Assembly (NCBI GenBank): GCA_963782495.1
Contig: CAWAJU010000008.1
Span: 372,001 to 436,000, forward strand
DNA: 64,000 nt
Direction of reading: 5' to 3'
From: DASQBT01 sp963782495
GTDB lineage: Bacteria; Pseudomonadota; Gammaproteobacteria; Burkholderiales; Thiobacillaceae
Below are positions 15,879 to 25,154 of this stretch, in pieces (the first letter of the stretch is position 1; each line of letters begins with the position of its first letter). The notes beneath the pieces are model-generated. The model ran no database searches, had not been told where the DNA came from, and was given only the letters and a program-made list of their open reading frames with translations. The translations under genes were made by a program, and so were the position numbers.

Positions 15879-15977
15879 TGCGGCCCCTGCTCAGCTATCG
15901 CCGTGATTGCGGAAATGCGCAGTTGCCGGCGGCGCGGGCCCGGTGCCTTGAAGATATTGGCACGTTGCAATCTGATC

Positions 15978-16871
15978 TCATTTCCGGCGAGCCAAATAGA
16001 GCGGCGGCCCGCTGCCATCCTTGGCCTGGCCGGGGTAGACGGTGAGGTGAGGGAACGGAATCTCGATGCCGAGACGGTCGAATTCCTTCTTGAGACGCAG
16101 CAGGAAGGCGCGTTTCACGGTCCACTGCTGCAGCGGCCGTACCTTGATGCGGAAGCGGATCGTCACTGCCGAATCGGCCCAGGCGTCAACGCCGGCAAGG
16201 TCGAGTTCCTCCAGGATCAACGGGCCCAGGGTTTCATCCGCGCGTATTTCCGTGGCGACCCTGCGGATCACTTCGAACACCTCTTCGATGTCCTCGCGAT
16301 AGGCGATGCCGATATCGACCAGCGCGTAGGCGTAGCCTCGGCTGCGGTTGGTGACGGTGGTGACTGCGCTGTTGGGGACGTAATGCACGCTGCCTTCGTA
16401 GTCGCGCAGGCGGATGTGGCGCAGCGTGACGTCCTCAACCAGGCCGCCCAAGCCCGCCACTTCCACTACGTCGCCTTGATGGATCTGGTTTTCCAGCAGC
16501 AGAAACAATCCGGTGAAGTAATCCTTGACCAGGCTTTGAGCGCCAAAGCCTACGGCCAGGCCAACGATTCCCGCGGATGCAAGGATGGGGGCGATCGAGA
16601 TGCCGAGTTCTGAAAGCACCAGCATGCCGGTGATCAGGGTGATGACCACTGCGGTGGTGTAGCGCAGCACACGGCCCAAAGTTTCCAGGCGCTTTTGCTG
16701 CTCGGGATCACCGGTGTGCTTTTGCAGCTGCTTGCGCAGCATGGGAATCAGCTTGCGTGACAATGCGAGCATGATCCAGGCGATGACGAGGATGACGCCA
16801 ATGTGCAGCAGCGTTTGCCCGAGCGTGCTCAATTCGCCCGGGTGATTCAATAGCATCGTGGTCACGTCCAT
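15978..16871 (-). CDS. MscS-family mechanosensitive channel
   Basis: Small-conductance osmotic release valve of the inner membrane, 297 aa. Three hydrophobic helices (about residues 18-38, 68-88 and 94-125) precede the MscS beta domain. The pore helix region GIVGLAVGFGAQSLVKDYFTG and the following DVVEVAGLGGLVEDVTLRHI are typical. It lies 87 bp downstream of the amylosucrase gene on the same strand, so it may share transcription with the sucrose genes, which would be functionally sensible because sucrose is a compatible solute. Confidence 0.93.
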   Translation of the reverse strand: MDVTTMLLNHPGELSTLGQTLLHIGVILVIAWIMLALSRKLIPMLRKQLQKHTGDPEQQKRLETLGRVLRYTTAVVITLITGMLVLSELGISIAPILASAGIVGLAVGFGAQSLVKDYFTGLFLLLENQIHQGDVVEVAGLGGLVEDVTLRHIRLRDYEGSVHYVPNSAVTTVTNRSRGYAYALVDIGIAYREDIEEVFEVIRRVATEIRADETLGPLILEELDLAGVDAWADSAVTIRFRIKVRPLQQWTVKRAFLLRLKKEFDRLGIEIPFPHLTVYPGQAKDGSGPPLYLARRK

Positions 16872-16958
16872 GTTCGCACCTTCATCTGTTGTCTCTCCTT
16901 TGCGCCGCGACGATTGAGGCAGGAATTTGCCCTCACGCTCACGGTCTTCACCCGCGCC

Positions 16959-18911
16959 CTAGTCGGTAAGCCATTGACACGACAAGGGCGGCAATACGAT
17001 TGCATCGTCTTCTACCTCGACGCGCCCACCCACGCAGAGATCGTGCATCGGACCCGATTGGAAAAATCCATACGACCGCAAGCAATCGACGGGAAGCGTC
17101 TGCGCTTCGTCATTGAAGTTGACGACCACCAACACGCGGTTGCGGCTGAGTTGTGTGTCACTGCGGGAGAAGACCAGCAAGTTTGGGTTGTCCACCGCCA
17201 GCAATTGCCGGTTGTCGAAATCCGCGAACGCCGGCGTCTCCTTGCGCAGCGAGATCATTCTTCTCAAGGTGCTGAAGATACGCTGCTCAACCGTCCCGGG
17301 CTGATGCCGTCTCTCGGCCTTGTTCCAGTCGAAATGCGAACGATGCATCCAGCGATTGTCGGCGGCCCGGGTGGGGTCGGCCAGATATTCCAGACTGTTG
17401 AGCGTGCCGATCGCATCGCCGTAGTACAGCAGCGGTATGCCTCCGAAGGACAGGATCACGCTGTGCAGCAGCACGATGGTCTTGATCGCGGCGTCGATCG
17501 CCGCTTCATCCCCGCTCTCGAGCGCGGACTCCAGCCCGACCAGCGAGGCAAGCGAGCCAGAGATGCGTGCATCGCCGGTCTTGGGGTTATTGCCGAATGG
17601 CAGGCCTCTGGCTGGCGAGCTGGGAAACCGGCCGGTGAAGTAATCGAGGATGAAGCGCCGGTGCGGGGCCGGCTCGTAGCCTGCCAGCACGATGTCGCTG
17701 TCTGCAAAGCCCAGTCCGATGTCGTCGTGGCAGCGTGCATAGTTGAGCCAGGTCGCCCGCTCCAGCTTGGCCGGAAGATTCTTGATGCCCTGGCTGAGCA
17801 AGGCTGCGTTCTTCGTCGCAACTGCATCCCAGAGCAGAGCCATGAGCGTGGCGTTGTAGGCGATCTCGCATTCCTTCGCATTGATCGCGTCCTCGCCGAA
17901 ATACTTCGAGATTTCACTCGGCGCCACGATTGCCTCCGCGATGAACAGCACGCCCGGTGCGGTCACCTGGCAGCAATCCTTCATCAACTGCAGCAGCAAA
18001 TGTGCCTCGCGCTCGTTCTGGCAGACACTGCCCATCTTCTTCCACAGAAAAGCCACGGCGTCGAGGCGCAGGATATCCGCGCCCCGGTTCGCCCAGAACA
18101 GGATGATGTCGATCATCTCGATTAACACCGCCGGATTGCGGAAGTTCAGGTCCCACTGATAGTTGTTGAACACCGTCATCACCCACTTGCCCATTTCCTC
18201 GTCCCAGGTGAAGTTGCCGGGTGCAATGGCCGGAAAGATTTCCGGCATGGTTTCCTCATAGATGTCGGGGATCTCGCGGTTGTCGAAGACGTAGTAGTAG
18301 TCCTGGTATTTCTTCTCGCCCTTGCGCGCCCGCTGCGCCCATTCGTGTTCATTGGAGGTGTGGTTGACCACCACATCGAGGACCAGCAGCATGTCGCGCC
18401 GCTTGAGTGTGGCGGCCAGCGCCTCGAGATCCTCGGTGGTGCCGAAACGGGGATCAATCTTATAGAAGTCGCGCACCGCGTAGCCGCCGTCGCTGCGGTC
18501 CGGCGGGCAGTCGAGCATGGGCATGACGTGCAGCAGGTTGATGCCCAGTTCCTGCAGGTAGGGCAGATTTGCACGCAGGCCTTTCAGGTCCTCCGCAAAA
18601 CGGTCGCAGTACAGCGCCATGCCGACCCACTTCTGACTGAGGAACCAGTTGTAGTCCTTCTCCCGCGCCAGATCCGATTTCCGCAGCGCGGGCGACCGTT
18701 CCATATAGCGCTGCGCGAGCGTTTCGACCAGGCTGACCATCTGCTCCTTGAAATCAAAGCGTTCACCGTAGAGCAATTTGAACAGGGAATGGATGGCGTA
18801 GAAATTCGCCCCAAGCCGGGTATAGAAATGCCGCAATCGCTGTTTCCCGACCTCGGGCTTCAGCTCGATCAGTATTTCATTCAGCAGGGAGTGTGACGCT
18901 TGTTCGTACAT
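16959..18911 (-). CDS. ams: Amylosucrase (GH13)
   Basis: Transfers glucose from sucrose to an alpha-glucan, releasing fructose. The 650-aa product matches the known enzyme length (about 636-650). GH13 motifs: VVVNHTSNEHEWAQRA, ILRLDAVAFLWKK with nucleophile Asp284, general acid in LFIAEAIVAP, and the CHDDIGLGF substrate-site motif. The ATG at 18911 is preferred; a further 18 codons upstream would overlap spp. Last gene of the frk-sps-spp-ams operon: sucrose made by SPS/SPP can be recycled to glycogen-like glucan, and the fructose is captured by the operon's fructokinase. Confidence 0.95.
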   Translation of the reverse strand: MYEQASHSLLNEILIELKPEVGKQRLRHFYTRLGANFYAIHSLFKLLYGERFDFKEQMVSLVETLAQRYMERSPALRKSDLAREKDYNWFLSQKWVGMALYCDRFAEDLKGLRANLPYLQELGINLLHVMPMLDCPPDRSDGGYAVRDFYKIDPRFGTTEDLEALAATLKRRDMLLVLDVVVNHTSNEHEWAQRARKGEKKYQDYYYVFDNREIPDIYEETMPEIFPAIAPGNFTWDEEMGKWVMTVFNNYQWDLNFRNPAVLIEMIDIILFWANRGADILRLDAVAFLWKKMGSVCQNEREAHLLLQLMKDCCQVTAPGVLFIAEAIVAPSEISKYFGEDAINAKECEIAYNATLMALLWDAVATKNAALLSQGIKNLPAKLERATWLNYARCHDDIGLGFADSDIVLAGYEPAPHRRFILDYFTGRFPSSPARGLPFGNNPKTGDARISGSLASLVGLESALESGDEAAIDAAIKTIVLLHSVILSFGGIPLLYYGDAIGTLNSLEYLADPTRAADNRWMHRSHFDWNKAERRHQPGTVEQRIFSTLRRMISLRKETPAFADFDNRQLLAVDNPNLLVFSRSDTQLSRNRVLVVVNFNDEAQTLPVDCLRSYGFFQSGPMHDLCVGGRVEVEDDAIVLPPLSCQWLTD

Positions 18912-18930
18912 GAATGATCTCGTTCGGCGA

Positions 18931-19833
18931 TCAGTTCCGATCAGAGGTACCGCGGGTCGATCCATCTACATTAGTCGGCGCCAATTCTTTCGGCATGTCT
19001 TCCCCCAACTTCAGCCAGGCACGGGTCGCGGGAATGAAGTGGGCCACGCCTTCGAGAAGGCCGGCGCTGTAGTTGCCGTTCATGCCGAGCAGTCCGCCAC
19101 GGGCGAGGTAAAGCTTTGAAGCTTCGGCCCGCGCCACTGCTTCGGCCCGAACCGACGCCTGGGCATTGGCGACCAGCACCGAGGGAATGCCGCTGATCAG
19201 GACCTCCATGTCATTGCCGCTGTCGCCGGCGAACACGGTGCGACTGGGGGGGACGCCCAGCCGCGCGCGGAGGAATTCCAGGGCGTGCAGCTTGCTTGCG
19301 GACGCGGGCAACACGTCGAGCAGGCCGGTGGCGGTGGTCTCATCGACGCTCCACACCAGATTAACGCGGACACCGCTGGCCGCCAGGCGTTGCCGGACAC
19401 GGCTCAGAAGCTCGGCCGGGTCGGCCAGCGGCGCAGCGTAATAGCTCAGCTTGCAGGCTCCCTGCTTCGCTGCCTCTTGCAAGCGCAGGCCGGGAATATC
19501 TCCCACGATCGATGCGAGTTGCGCGTGGCTGCGACTGCCCCAGTCGATTGCGATGGTCCGTTGCCAGTCCTGTGCCCGGTGCCAGTCGTCGGCGTGGACT
19601 TCATACAGGCTGGTGCCGACGTCAGCGATGACGAAATCGGGTCGGGGCAGTTCGTACTCGGCCATGGCTGCCTCCACCAGTTCCCGATGGCGGCCGGTCA
19701 CGTAGGCGAGCCGGATCTCGGGCCGTGCGACCAGTCGGCTAAACAGCGGGCGGGCCATGGGGGATTCCGGCTGGCTGCCGTTGGGCAACAGGGTGCGATC
19801 CAGGTCGGTGGCGAGCAGGATGGGCGCGTCCAT
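18931..19833 (-). CDS. spp: Sucrose-6-phosphate phosphatase (HAD family)
   Basis: Dephosphorylates sucrose-6-phosphate, the final step of sucrose synthesis. The 300-aa HAD protein has motif I LLATDLDRTLLP (two catalytic aspartates), motif II around AYVTGRHRELV and motif IV VFAGDSGNDMEVL, the SPP arrangement. Its ATG directly follows the SPS stop (TGAATG), so the two are probably translationally coupled. Amylosucrase follows after 19 bp. Confidence 0.93.
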   Translation of the reverse strand: MDAPILLATDLDRTLLPNGSQPESPMARPLFSRLVARPEIRLAYVTGRHRELVEAAMAEYELPRPDFVIADVGTSLYEVHADDWHRAQDWQRTIAIDWGSRSHAQLASIVGDIPGLRLQEAAKQGACKLSYYAAPLADPAELLSRVRQRLAASGVRVNLVWSVDETTATGLLDVLPASASKLHALEFLRARLGVPPSRTVFAGDSGNDMEVLISGIPSVLVANAQASVRAEAVARAEASKLYLARGGLLGMNGNYSAGLLEGVAHFIPATRAWLKLGEDMPKELAPTNVDGSTRGTSDRN

Positions 19834-21978
19834 TCAGTGCGTCTCTTTCGGTGGCACCCGACACGCGCTATAGAAATCGTAGTACTCGATCGCCTCCAGG
19901 ATGCCCTGAGCATATCCTGCCTGGGCGAAGTAGATGCGCTCCACTTCGGCCAGGGCGCGCAGCTCGTCGTTGTGGCGGTTGGCCACCACCACCGCCAGGG
20001 TATTGCCGCGCATCATGTCCTCGTCGGAGCCGGAGCCGCCGGCGACCAGGATCTGCTCCAGCGGCACGCCCCACTGGTCGGCGAACCAGCGCACTGCGAA
20101 CCCCTTGGAAGCGCGGATCGGCAGCACATCCAGGAACTGGCCGAAGGACAACGTGACGTTCACGGTCTGGTCGCCCTGATGCAGCAGGCGGTTGATGTCT
20201 TCCAGCGACGGCGCGATCTGGGGATCGATGTAATAGCTGATCTTGAAACGGCCCTGATCGTCCTTGGGCTGGCGCTTCAGGCCTGGCAACTCGTCCAGGA
20301 TCGCACGCACGATCGCGGGGGTCCAGAGGTGGTCGACGTGCCGGGCCCATGCCTGGTCTACGGTGTATTCCGGGGCGAAGTGGATCTCGGAGCCCAGGCT
20401 GGTGATGAGCACATCCGGCATGGGGATGCCGTAACGACGCATGGCCTTGAGAGCCGATTCCAGCGAACGTCCGGTGGCAATGCCGAAGCTGGCACATTTT
20501 CGATGTTCGCGTACGACGCCGACAAATTCTGCAAGGGATGTCGGATCCCCCAGCAGGTTCTGATCCAGGTCCGTGAAAAGAGCCCGGTCGTGGTAGAGCA
20601 TGGGTCGACGCGGCGGCGGCTTGCGAGCCTGCCTGCCCTGTTCCAGCAGCGGTCTGAGGGCGGCCAGGTAGGTTTCGGCATGGGCCGGCCAGGCGTAGTG
20701 CTGCTGAACGCCTCGCAGGCCCTGTCGCGCCAGAAGGGTCCAGCTGTCCTCGTCTTTCAGGGTTTCCAGCAGGGCCGCCGCCATGTCTTCAGGGCTGAGC
20801 GGGTCAATCAGGTAGCCGTTGCGGCAATTGCGGATGATGTCCTGGGGGCCGCCGTCGGAGGTCGCGACGATGGGCAGACCGCTGGCCGCCGCCTCGATCA
20901 GGGTCAGTCCGAACGGCTCGGTCAGGGCCGGATTGACGAACACGCCGCCGGAAGCCGCCGCCAGCCGGTACAGCACCGGCACTTCCTCGCGCCGGTGGTG
21001 CTTGGGATAAGCCACCTTGCCGTAGAGATCGTAGCGGTCGATATCCAGCAGCAGATCGCCCAGCACGGCCTGGGCGCCGCCGTCCAGGTCACGAATGTCG
21101 TCGCGGTTGCCCGCCACCACGACCAGGTTGGCCACGTCCTGGAGTTCGGCCGACTCGCCGTAGGCCTGGATCAGGGTGGCGATGTTCTTGCGCTCATCCG
21201 GACGTGACAGGGCGAGAATCATCGCTTTGTCGGGATCGTTGAGGAAGCGCGCCACCTCAGCGGCGATCGGCGCGCGCTGTTCGCTGCCATCCGGCGGCAT
21301 GAAGCGCTTCAGGTCGGTGCCGGGCGGGATGACCCGCATCTGCTCGGGCTGATAGTGGTCATACAGGCCGTACTGCTCTTCGATCTCGTTGGCGGTGGAA
21401 GCAATCACCAGCGAGGCCGAGCCCAGGGTCAGTTCCTCCGCCTCGACCCGCCGTGCCATGTGGTAGCGGGTTTCGATCATGTCACGCTTCGTACCTGAGG
21501 CGATGAGGCGGCGACGCTTGACCCGTCCCAACGAATGACCGGTATGCACCAGGGGTACCCCAAGCAGGTTGGCCAGGCGGGTACCAACGTAACCGGCATC
21601 TGCGTAGTGGCTGTGGACGATATCAGGACTGAGTCCCTCGGTGCGGAGAAAAGCCAGGGCGTTGTCGGCGAACGAATCCAGGTGGTCCCACAGGTCCTCC
21701 TTTCGGATGTAACCCTCTGGCCCCGCCTCGATGCGCACGATGCGGGCCTTGGGGCCGAGGACCTCGATGGGCTGGGCGTAATCGGAGCTGATTTGCGAAT
21801 CAACCACGCGCCGCGTCATCAAGTCCACGCGGGCCACCCCCGGCAGATCTGCCAGTGCGCGCGCCAGTTCAACAACATACAGGGTCTGGCCTCCGGTGTC
21901 GGCATCCCGCCCCAGTTCCAGGTCGCGGCCGCGAATCAGTCCATGAACGCTCAGCATCAGGATATGGAGCGAACTCAT
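19834..21978 (-). CDS. sps: Sucrose-phosphate synthase with C-terminal HAD-like domain
   Basis: GT4 glycosyltransferase making sucrose-6-phosphate from UDP-glucose and fructose-6-phosphate. The ATG at 21978 overlaps the fructokinase stop (ATGA) and gives MSSLHILMLSVHGLIRG; nine codons upstream are discarded. Visible: GGQTLYVVELARALA, HSHYADAGYVG, the SRPDERKNI donor region and NPALTEPFGLTLIEAAASG. The last ~240 residues form an SPP-like HAD domain (TDLDQNLLGD; AGGSGSDEDMM) whose motif I ends in DQN instead of DRT/DNT and which lacks a normal GDSGND, so it is probably non-catalytic, as in plant and many bacterial SPS. Total 714 aa. Confidence 0.95.
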   Translation of the reverse strand: MSSLHILMLSVHGLIRGRDLELGRDADTGGQTLYVVELARALADLPGVARVDLMTRRVVDSQISSDYAQPIEVLGPKARIVRIEAGPEGYIRKEDLWDHLDSFADNALAFLRTEGLSPDIVHSHYADAGYVGTRLANLLGVPLVHTGHSLGRVKRRRLIASGTKRDMIETRYHMARRVEAEELTLGSASLVIASTANEIEEQYGLYDHYQPEQMRVIPPGTDLKRFMPPDGSEQRAPIAAEVARFLNDPDKAMILALSRPDERKNIATLIQAYGESAELQDVANLVVVAGNRDDIRDLDGGAQAVLGDLLLDIDRYDLYGKVAYPKHHRREEVPVLYRLAAASGGVFVNPALTEPFGLTLIEAAASGLPIVATSDGGPQDIIRNCRNGYLIDPLSPEDMAAALLETLKDEDSWTLLARQGLRGVQQHYAWPAHAETYLAALRPLLEQGRQARKPPPRRPMLYHDRALFTDLDQNLLGDPTSLAEFVGVVREHRKCASFGIATGRSLESALKAMRRYGIPMPDVLITSLGSEIHFAPEYTVDQAWARHVDHLWTPAIVRAILDELPGLKRQPKDDQGRFKISYYIDPQIAPSLEDINRLLHQGDQTVNVTLSFGQFLDVLPIRASKGFAVRWFADQWGVPLEQILVAGGSGSDEDMMRGNTLAVVVANRHNDELRALAEVERIYFAQAGYAQGILEAIEYYDFYSACRVPPKETH

Positions 21979-22970
21979 GTGGCTTGCGTTCCCGTAAGAC
22001 GCCATTCCGTGACGAACGGACGGTAGAAATCGTCATTGTCTGGAATGGCCCCACGCAGGCTGCAGATCGCTCCGGCGAAGCGGTGCGCGCGTTCCAGGGT
22101 CTGTTCTACCGGCCAGTCCTGGGTCAGGCCAAGGAGGAAGACCGCAGCGAAGCCATCGCCTGCGCCCACGCTGTCGAGTTGACCCGCGACCGGCGCAGTC
22201 GCCCCGGTGTGGTTACAAACACCATCGCTTTGCAACAGCCATGCGCCCTTCGCCCCCTCGGTGACCAACAATTGCCGGATGCCAAAAGTATGGAGGAGGC
22301 GCATGCCGAGAACGGTTTGCGAGGATCCGTCCAATTCCATCATGTCGGCGATGCGAAGCAATTCCTCTTCGTTCATCTTGGCAGTGTCTGCGTTCCCCAA
22401 GGACCAGCGGAGCACGTCCTTATTCACCCAGGGATCGCGCAGGTTGACATCGAGGAATCCCTTGGCGTGGGTCGACTGCAACAGCGTTCGCAAGGCAGTG
22501 CGCGCCGCGGCGCGTTGCGCAAGGGTGCCGAAATAAAGCCATTGCGGCCGGCTTGACAGGCCAACCAGCCGCGCCATGTCGGCATGGATGAAATCCCAAG
22601 CCTGGCCGGGAGCAATTTCGAAGTGATGTGTGTGCGCGTCGCCATTCAGGCTGATGCGAACCTCGCCGGTGGAATGCAGGCAATCGTGTTGCACCCCGTC
22701 GATCGGCAAGCCTGCTGCCTGCATCGATTCGAGCACGCGGTGGCCCCGCGCATCCTTGCCGATGCGGGTGACCAGCACAGGACCGAGTCCAACGCCGCGA
22801 CCGAGTTTGAGTAAATGATGTGCAACGTTGAAAGGGGCGCCGCCTTGCACCTCCCGATCCGGAAAGCAGTCCATCAGCACTTCTCCAAACAGCAGGATGC
22901 TGGCGCTGGGACCCATCTCCGAAATGGAGGGTGGAGGGTGTGGCAATGTGGTTTCGACCATACCTCGCAT
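21975..22970 (-). CDS. PfkB-family fructokinase
   Basis: Sugar kinase, 331 aa, phosphorylating fructose. N-terminal LLFGEVLMDCFPDREVQGGAPFNVA is the fructokinase pattern (sugar-binding GGAPFN) and the catalytic anion hole is DSVGAGDGFAAVFL near residue 273. First gene of the sucrose operon; GAGGCGG stands ahead of its ATG. An operon holding fructokinase with sps, spp and ams is known from halotolerant methylotrophs, where it serves sucrose accumulation as an osmolyte. The order here is frk-sps-spp-ams. Confidence 0.92.
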   Translation of the reverse strand: MRGMVETTLPHPPPSISEMGPSASILLFGEVLMDCFPDREVQGGAPFNVAHHLLKLGRGVGLGPVLVTRIGKDARGHRVLESMQAAGLPIDGVQHDCLHSTGEVRISLNGDAHTHHFEIAPGQAWDFIHADMARLVGLSSRPQWLYFGTLAQRAAARTALRTLLQSTHAKGFLDVNLRDPWVNKDVLRWSLGNADTAKMNEEELLRIADMMELDGSSQTVLGMRLLHTFGIRQLLVTEGAKGAWLLQSDGVCNHTGATAPVAGQLDSVGAGDGFAAVFLLGLTQDWPVEQTLERAHRFAGAICSLRGAIPDNDDFYRPFVTEWRLTGTQAT

Positions 22971-23400
22971 CGCGCCGCCTCAGCCACCCGGGTGCAACGG
23001 CAGAGCGGCGATTTGTTCGGTGCTCCAATCTCTGGACGCGGGCGCCGTGTTGGGCGCGTTTCTGCCCGCGCACACGCGAGCCAGAACGCTCTTTGCCCTG
23101 GACCGGAATACATGACGGATTGATGTGGCGCGGCTCGGATAGCACCCCACACCGGATCCGTTCAGTCGGGTTGGCAAGGCTGGACGCAGGGAGTATCGGT
23201 TGGATGTCATGGCTTTTCTCCGATGATGATGGACCGCCTGCATGCAAGTGAAGACGTGATTTTCCGCAAATTTTAATATTGAGTAAAATATTATTATACA
23301 ATACTATTAAGCTGTCCCTAATGTCATTCCTGTCAGGAGGAGAAGTGGTGTCGCTAGACTGTTTCCGCCCATTCCACCATCCTCCAGCCGTACCTATCTC
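22971..23400. other. Divergent control region of sucrose operon and marR
   Basis: The 430 bp between frk (minus) and the MarR gene (plus) contain no supportable gene. The right half holds a sharply AT-rich block near 23262-23310 inside otherwise GC-rich DNA, described separately. Confidence 0.6.
23274..23307. promoter_or_regulatory. AT-rich inverted repeat and likely promoter of marR
   Basis: TAATATT-GAGTAA-AATATTA (23274-23293) is a perfect 7-bp inverted repeat with a 6-bp spacer, the size expected for a MarR dimer operator. It overlaps a candidate plus-strand promoter TTGAGT (23279-23284), 17 bp, TACTAT (23302-23307). A MarR protein bound here could repress itself and the divergent sucrose operon; that is inference. 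Confidence 0.5.
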
Positions 23401-23874
23401 ATGACTACCCCACTTGTTCTCGAATCCTTGCGCAAATTTCGCCTCATCATCGGCGCCGTGCGACAACATTCCCGTGCGTTGGAAGAGGCCTGCGGAATCG
23501 GTGGCGCGCAAGTCTGGATGCTTGCGACCATAGCCGACACACCCGATATCACCGTCTCGCAATTGGGGAAGGCGTTGTCTGTACACGTGTCGACTGTCAG
23601 CAATCTGGTCGACAAGCTTGCACGTGCCGGGTTGGTGGAGCGTCTGCGCGGTGAGGAGGACCGGCGTGTGGTTCGACTGCGCTTGACCGAAACCGGTAGA
23701 GCCATCATTGCGCGCGCACCGCGCCCCTTGACCGGCCTACTGATAGATGCGCTGGAACGGTTGCCTGAGAGTTCGCTGGCCAGGTTGGACAAAGAACTGG
23801 CCGGCTTGGTCAAACAAATGCATTTGCTGGATCGGCGTGCCGCCAACGAACCCTTGTCCAGTCTGGTGCGATGA
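23401..23874 (+). CDS. MarR-family transcriptional regulator
   Basis: 157-aa winged-helix repressor. The middle carries the MarR recognition region (ISVSQL-like: ITVSQLGKALSVHVSTVSNL) followed by the wing LVERLRGEEDRRVVRLRLT, with dimerisation helices at both ends. It is transcribed away from the sucrose operon across an AT-rich inverted repeat, so local control of that operon is likely. MarR-like regulators of compatible-solute genes (EctR) are known, which fits an osmotic role. Confidence 0.9.
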   Translation: MTTPLVLESLRKFRLIIGAVRQHSRALEEACGIGGAQVWMLATIADTPDITVSQLGKALSVHVSTVSNLVDKLARAGLVERLRGEEDRRVVRLRLTETGRAIIARAPRPLTGLLIDALERLPESSLARLDKELAGLVKQMHLLDRRAANEPLSSLVR

Positions 23875-24066
23875 CCGAGCAAATGGGAATCAGGTGAAAT
23901 TCCAAAATCGGATTGGCTGACCGGCGATGCGTGCTTGCCGAGCCAGGCATTGTCCTCATCGGTGACATACCCCAACCTCCCGTCACGGATTTGCTGCCAC
24001 GACCCTTACCGGACTAAAGGAACGCCACCTCCAGGATGATTCCACCTGAAGGCGTTCTGCAAGCCT

Positions 24067-24828
24067 TCAACGTGAATGAAGTACATCGAGGTACACAGCA
24101 TGGGTCTCCGCCGAAGGTGCAACACCCAGCTCATCGGAGATCAGCTTGCGGCATCGCTCGTAGACCCACAAGGCCTCGGCGCGGTTGCCTGCAGCGGCGT
24201 GCGCGCGCATCAGCAGTTGATATCCGGTCTCGCGGAATGGGTGGATGGTCACCAGCTCCTTTGCGATGTCTACGCCGATAGAGGGCTCGCCATTCCAGAT
24301 GTAGGTTTCTGCGAGTGTCTCGCACGCGCGGGCAAAAATTGTGCGCAATCGTTCGCGCCGCTCGTCTATCCAGGGGCCTGTCTCGTTCGCCAGGAATGGG
24401 CGTCGGGAAATGTGGTAGGACACTTGCGCCGCCGCCCATGCGTCCCGGTGCTTGCCAGCTTTCAAGAACCCTTCGGCTTCGTGTATCGAATCTGACGCTG
24501 CCTCCAGGTCGACCCAGGTGTCCGTGGGAAGGTGAAGCTGGTAGCACCCGAGCGCGCTCGAAATCACAGCGGACCGCTCCAGCCCCGTCCGCTCCAGCAA
24601 GACCCGAAGCTTGCTCACGATTGCATTCAAGGCCGTGTCCCAGGCACTCGGCAGGCCATCCGGCCAGAGCACGGCCGCCAGTTGATCGCGGCTCACCGCA
24701 AACTGACGATCGAGCAGCAGGCGAGCGAAGGCGAGCAAGCCCTGCCTGCCCGGAAACGCGTCCTGGTCAAGCAGCCTATCGGCGGATTCAATCGTTATCC
24801 GTCCAGTAAGATAGATTCGCAGCGGCAT
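24067..24828 (-). CDS. SARP-like regulator with BTAD domain
   Basis: 253-aa protein with an N-terminal winged-helix domain (LRIYLTGRITIE; RQGLLAFARLLLDRQFAVSRDQLAAVLWPDG) and a C-terminal bacterial transcriptional activation domain made of TPR-like helices (ETLAETYIWNGE; GYQLLMRAHAAAGNRAEALWVYERCR), ending in ELGVAPSAET. This is the architecture of AfsR/DnrI-type SARP regulators without an ATPase domain. The ATG at 24828 is preferred over a TTG nine codons upstream. It is divergent from the DUF1059/methyltransferase pair; a regulatory link is possible but unproven. Confidence 0.85.
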   Translation of the reverse strand: MPLRIYLTGRITIESADRLLDQDAFPGRQGLLAFARLLLDRQFAVSRDQLAAVLWPDGLPSAWDTALNAIVSKLRVLLERTGLERSAVISSALGCYQLHLPTDTWVDLEAASDSIHEAEGFLKAGKHRDAWAAAQVSYHISRRPFLANETGPWIDERRERLRTIFARACETLAETYIWNGEPSIGVDIAKELVTIHPFRETGYQLLMRAHAAAGNRAEALWVYERCRKLISDELGVAPSAETHAVYLDVLHSR

Positions 24829-24918
24829 CGCGAGGCTATTATTGCCTGCCGCCAAGCTTTGTCCAAGGTTGTCCCAATGGACGGCGTCTATCGTTCTCTA
24901 CATCAGGAGGTGAATGCC

Positions 24919-25104
24919 ATGGTCAAGAAACTTGTTAAGTGCGATTGCGGTTTTGTGGTGCGCTCGGACGACGACGACAAGCTCGTCGCCGAGTTGCAAA
25001 AGCATGCCAAGGAACATCACAAGATGGACCTGAGCCGCGAACAGATATTGGCCATGGCGCAGCCTGATCCAGGCGGAGCGACAGGTGCAGACCACCAAAG
25101 CTAG
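24919..25104 (+). CDS. DUF1059 small protein
   Basis: A 61-aa soluble protein starting MVKKLVKCDCGFVVRSDDDD with the family CDCG motif and the HAKEHHKMDLS region. The start is fixed by a very good ribosome-binding site, CAGGAGGTG, 8 nt before the ATG. The function of DUF1059 is unknown; the cysteine pair may bind a metal. It lies 50 bp before a methyltransferase gene in the same direction. Confidence 0.88.
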   Translation: MVKKLVKCDCGFVVRSDDDDKLVAELQKHAKEHHKMDLSREQILAMAQPDPGGATGADHQS

Positions 25105-25154
25105 GACGGGTCCGCCCGCCTGGTGTTCACTCTTCTTGCTGAAAGGAGAACGTC

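Noticed and set aside
19285..21207. 640-codon open frame antisense to sps/spp
   Set aside because: GC-rich antisense shadow with His/Gln/Val/Gly bias; the opposite strand encodes clear enzymes.
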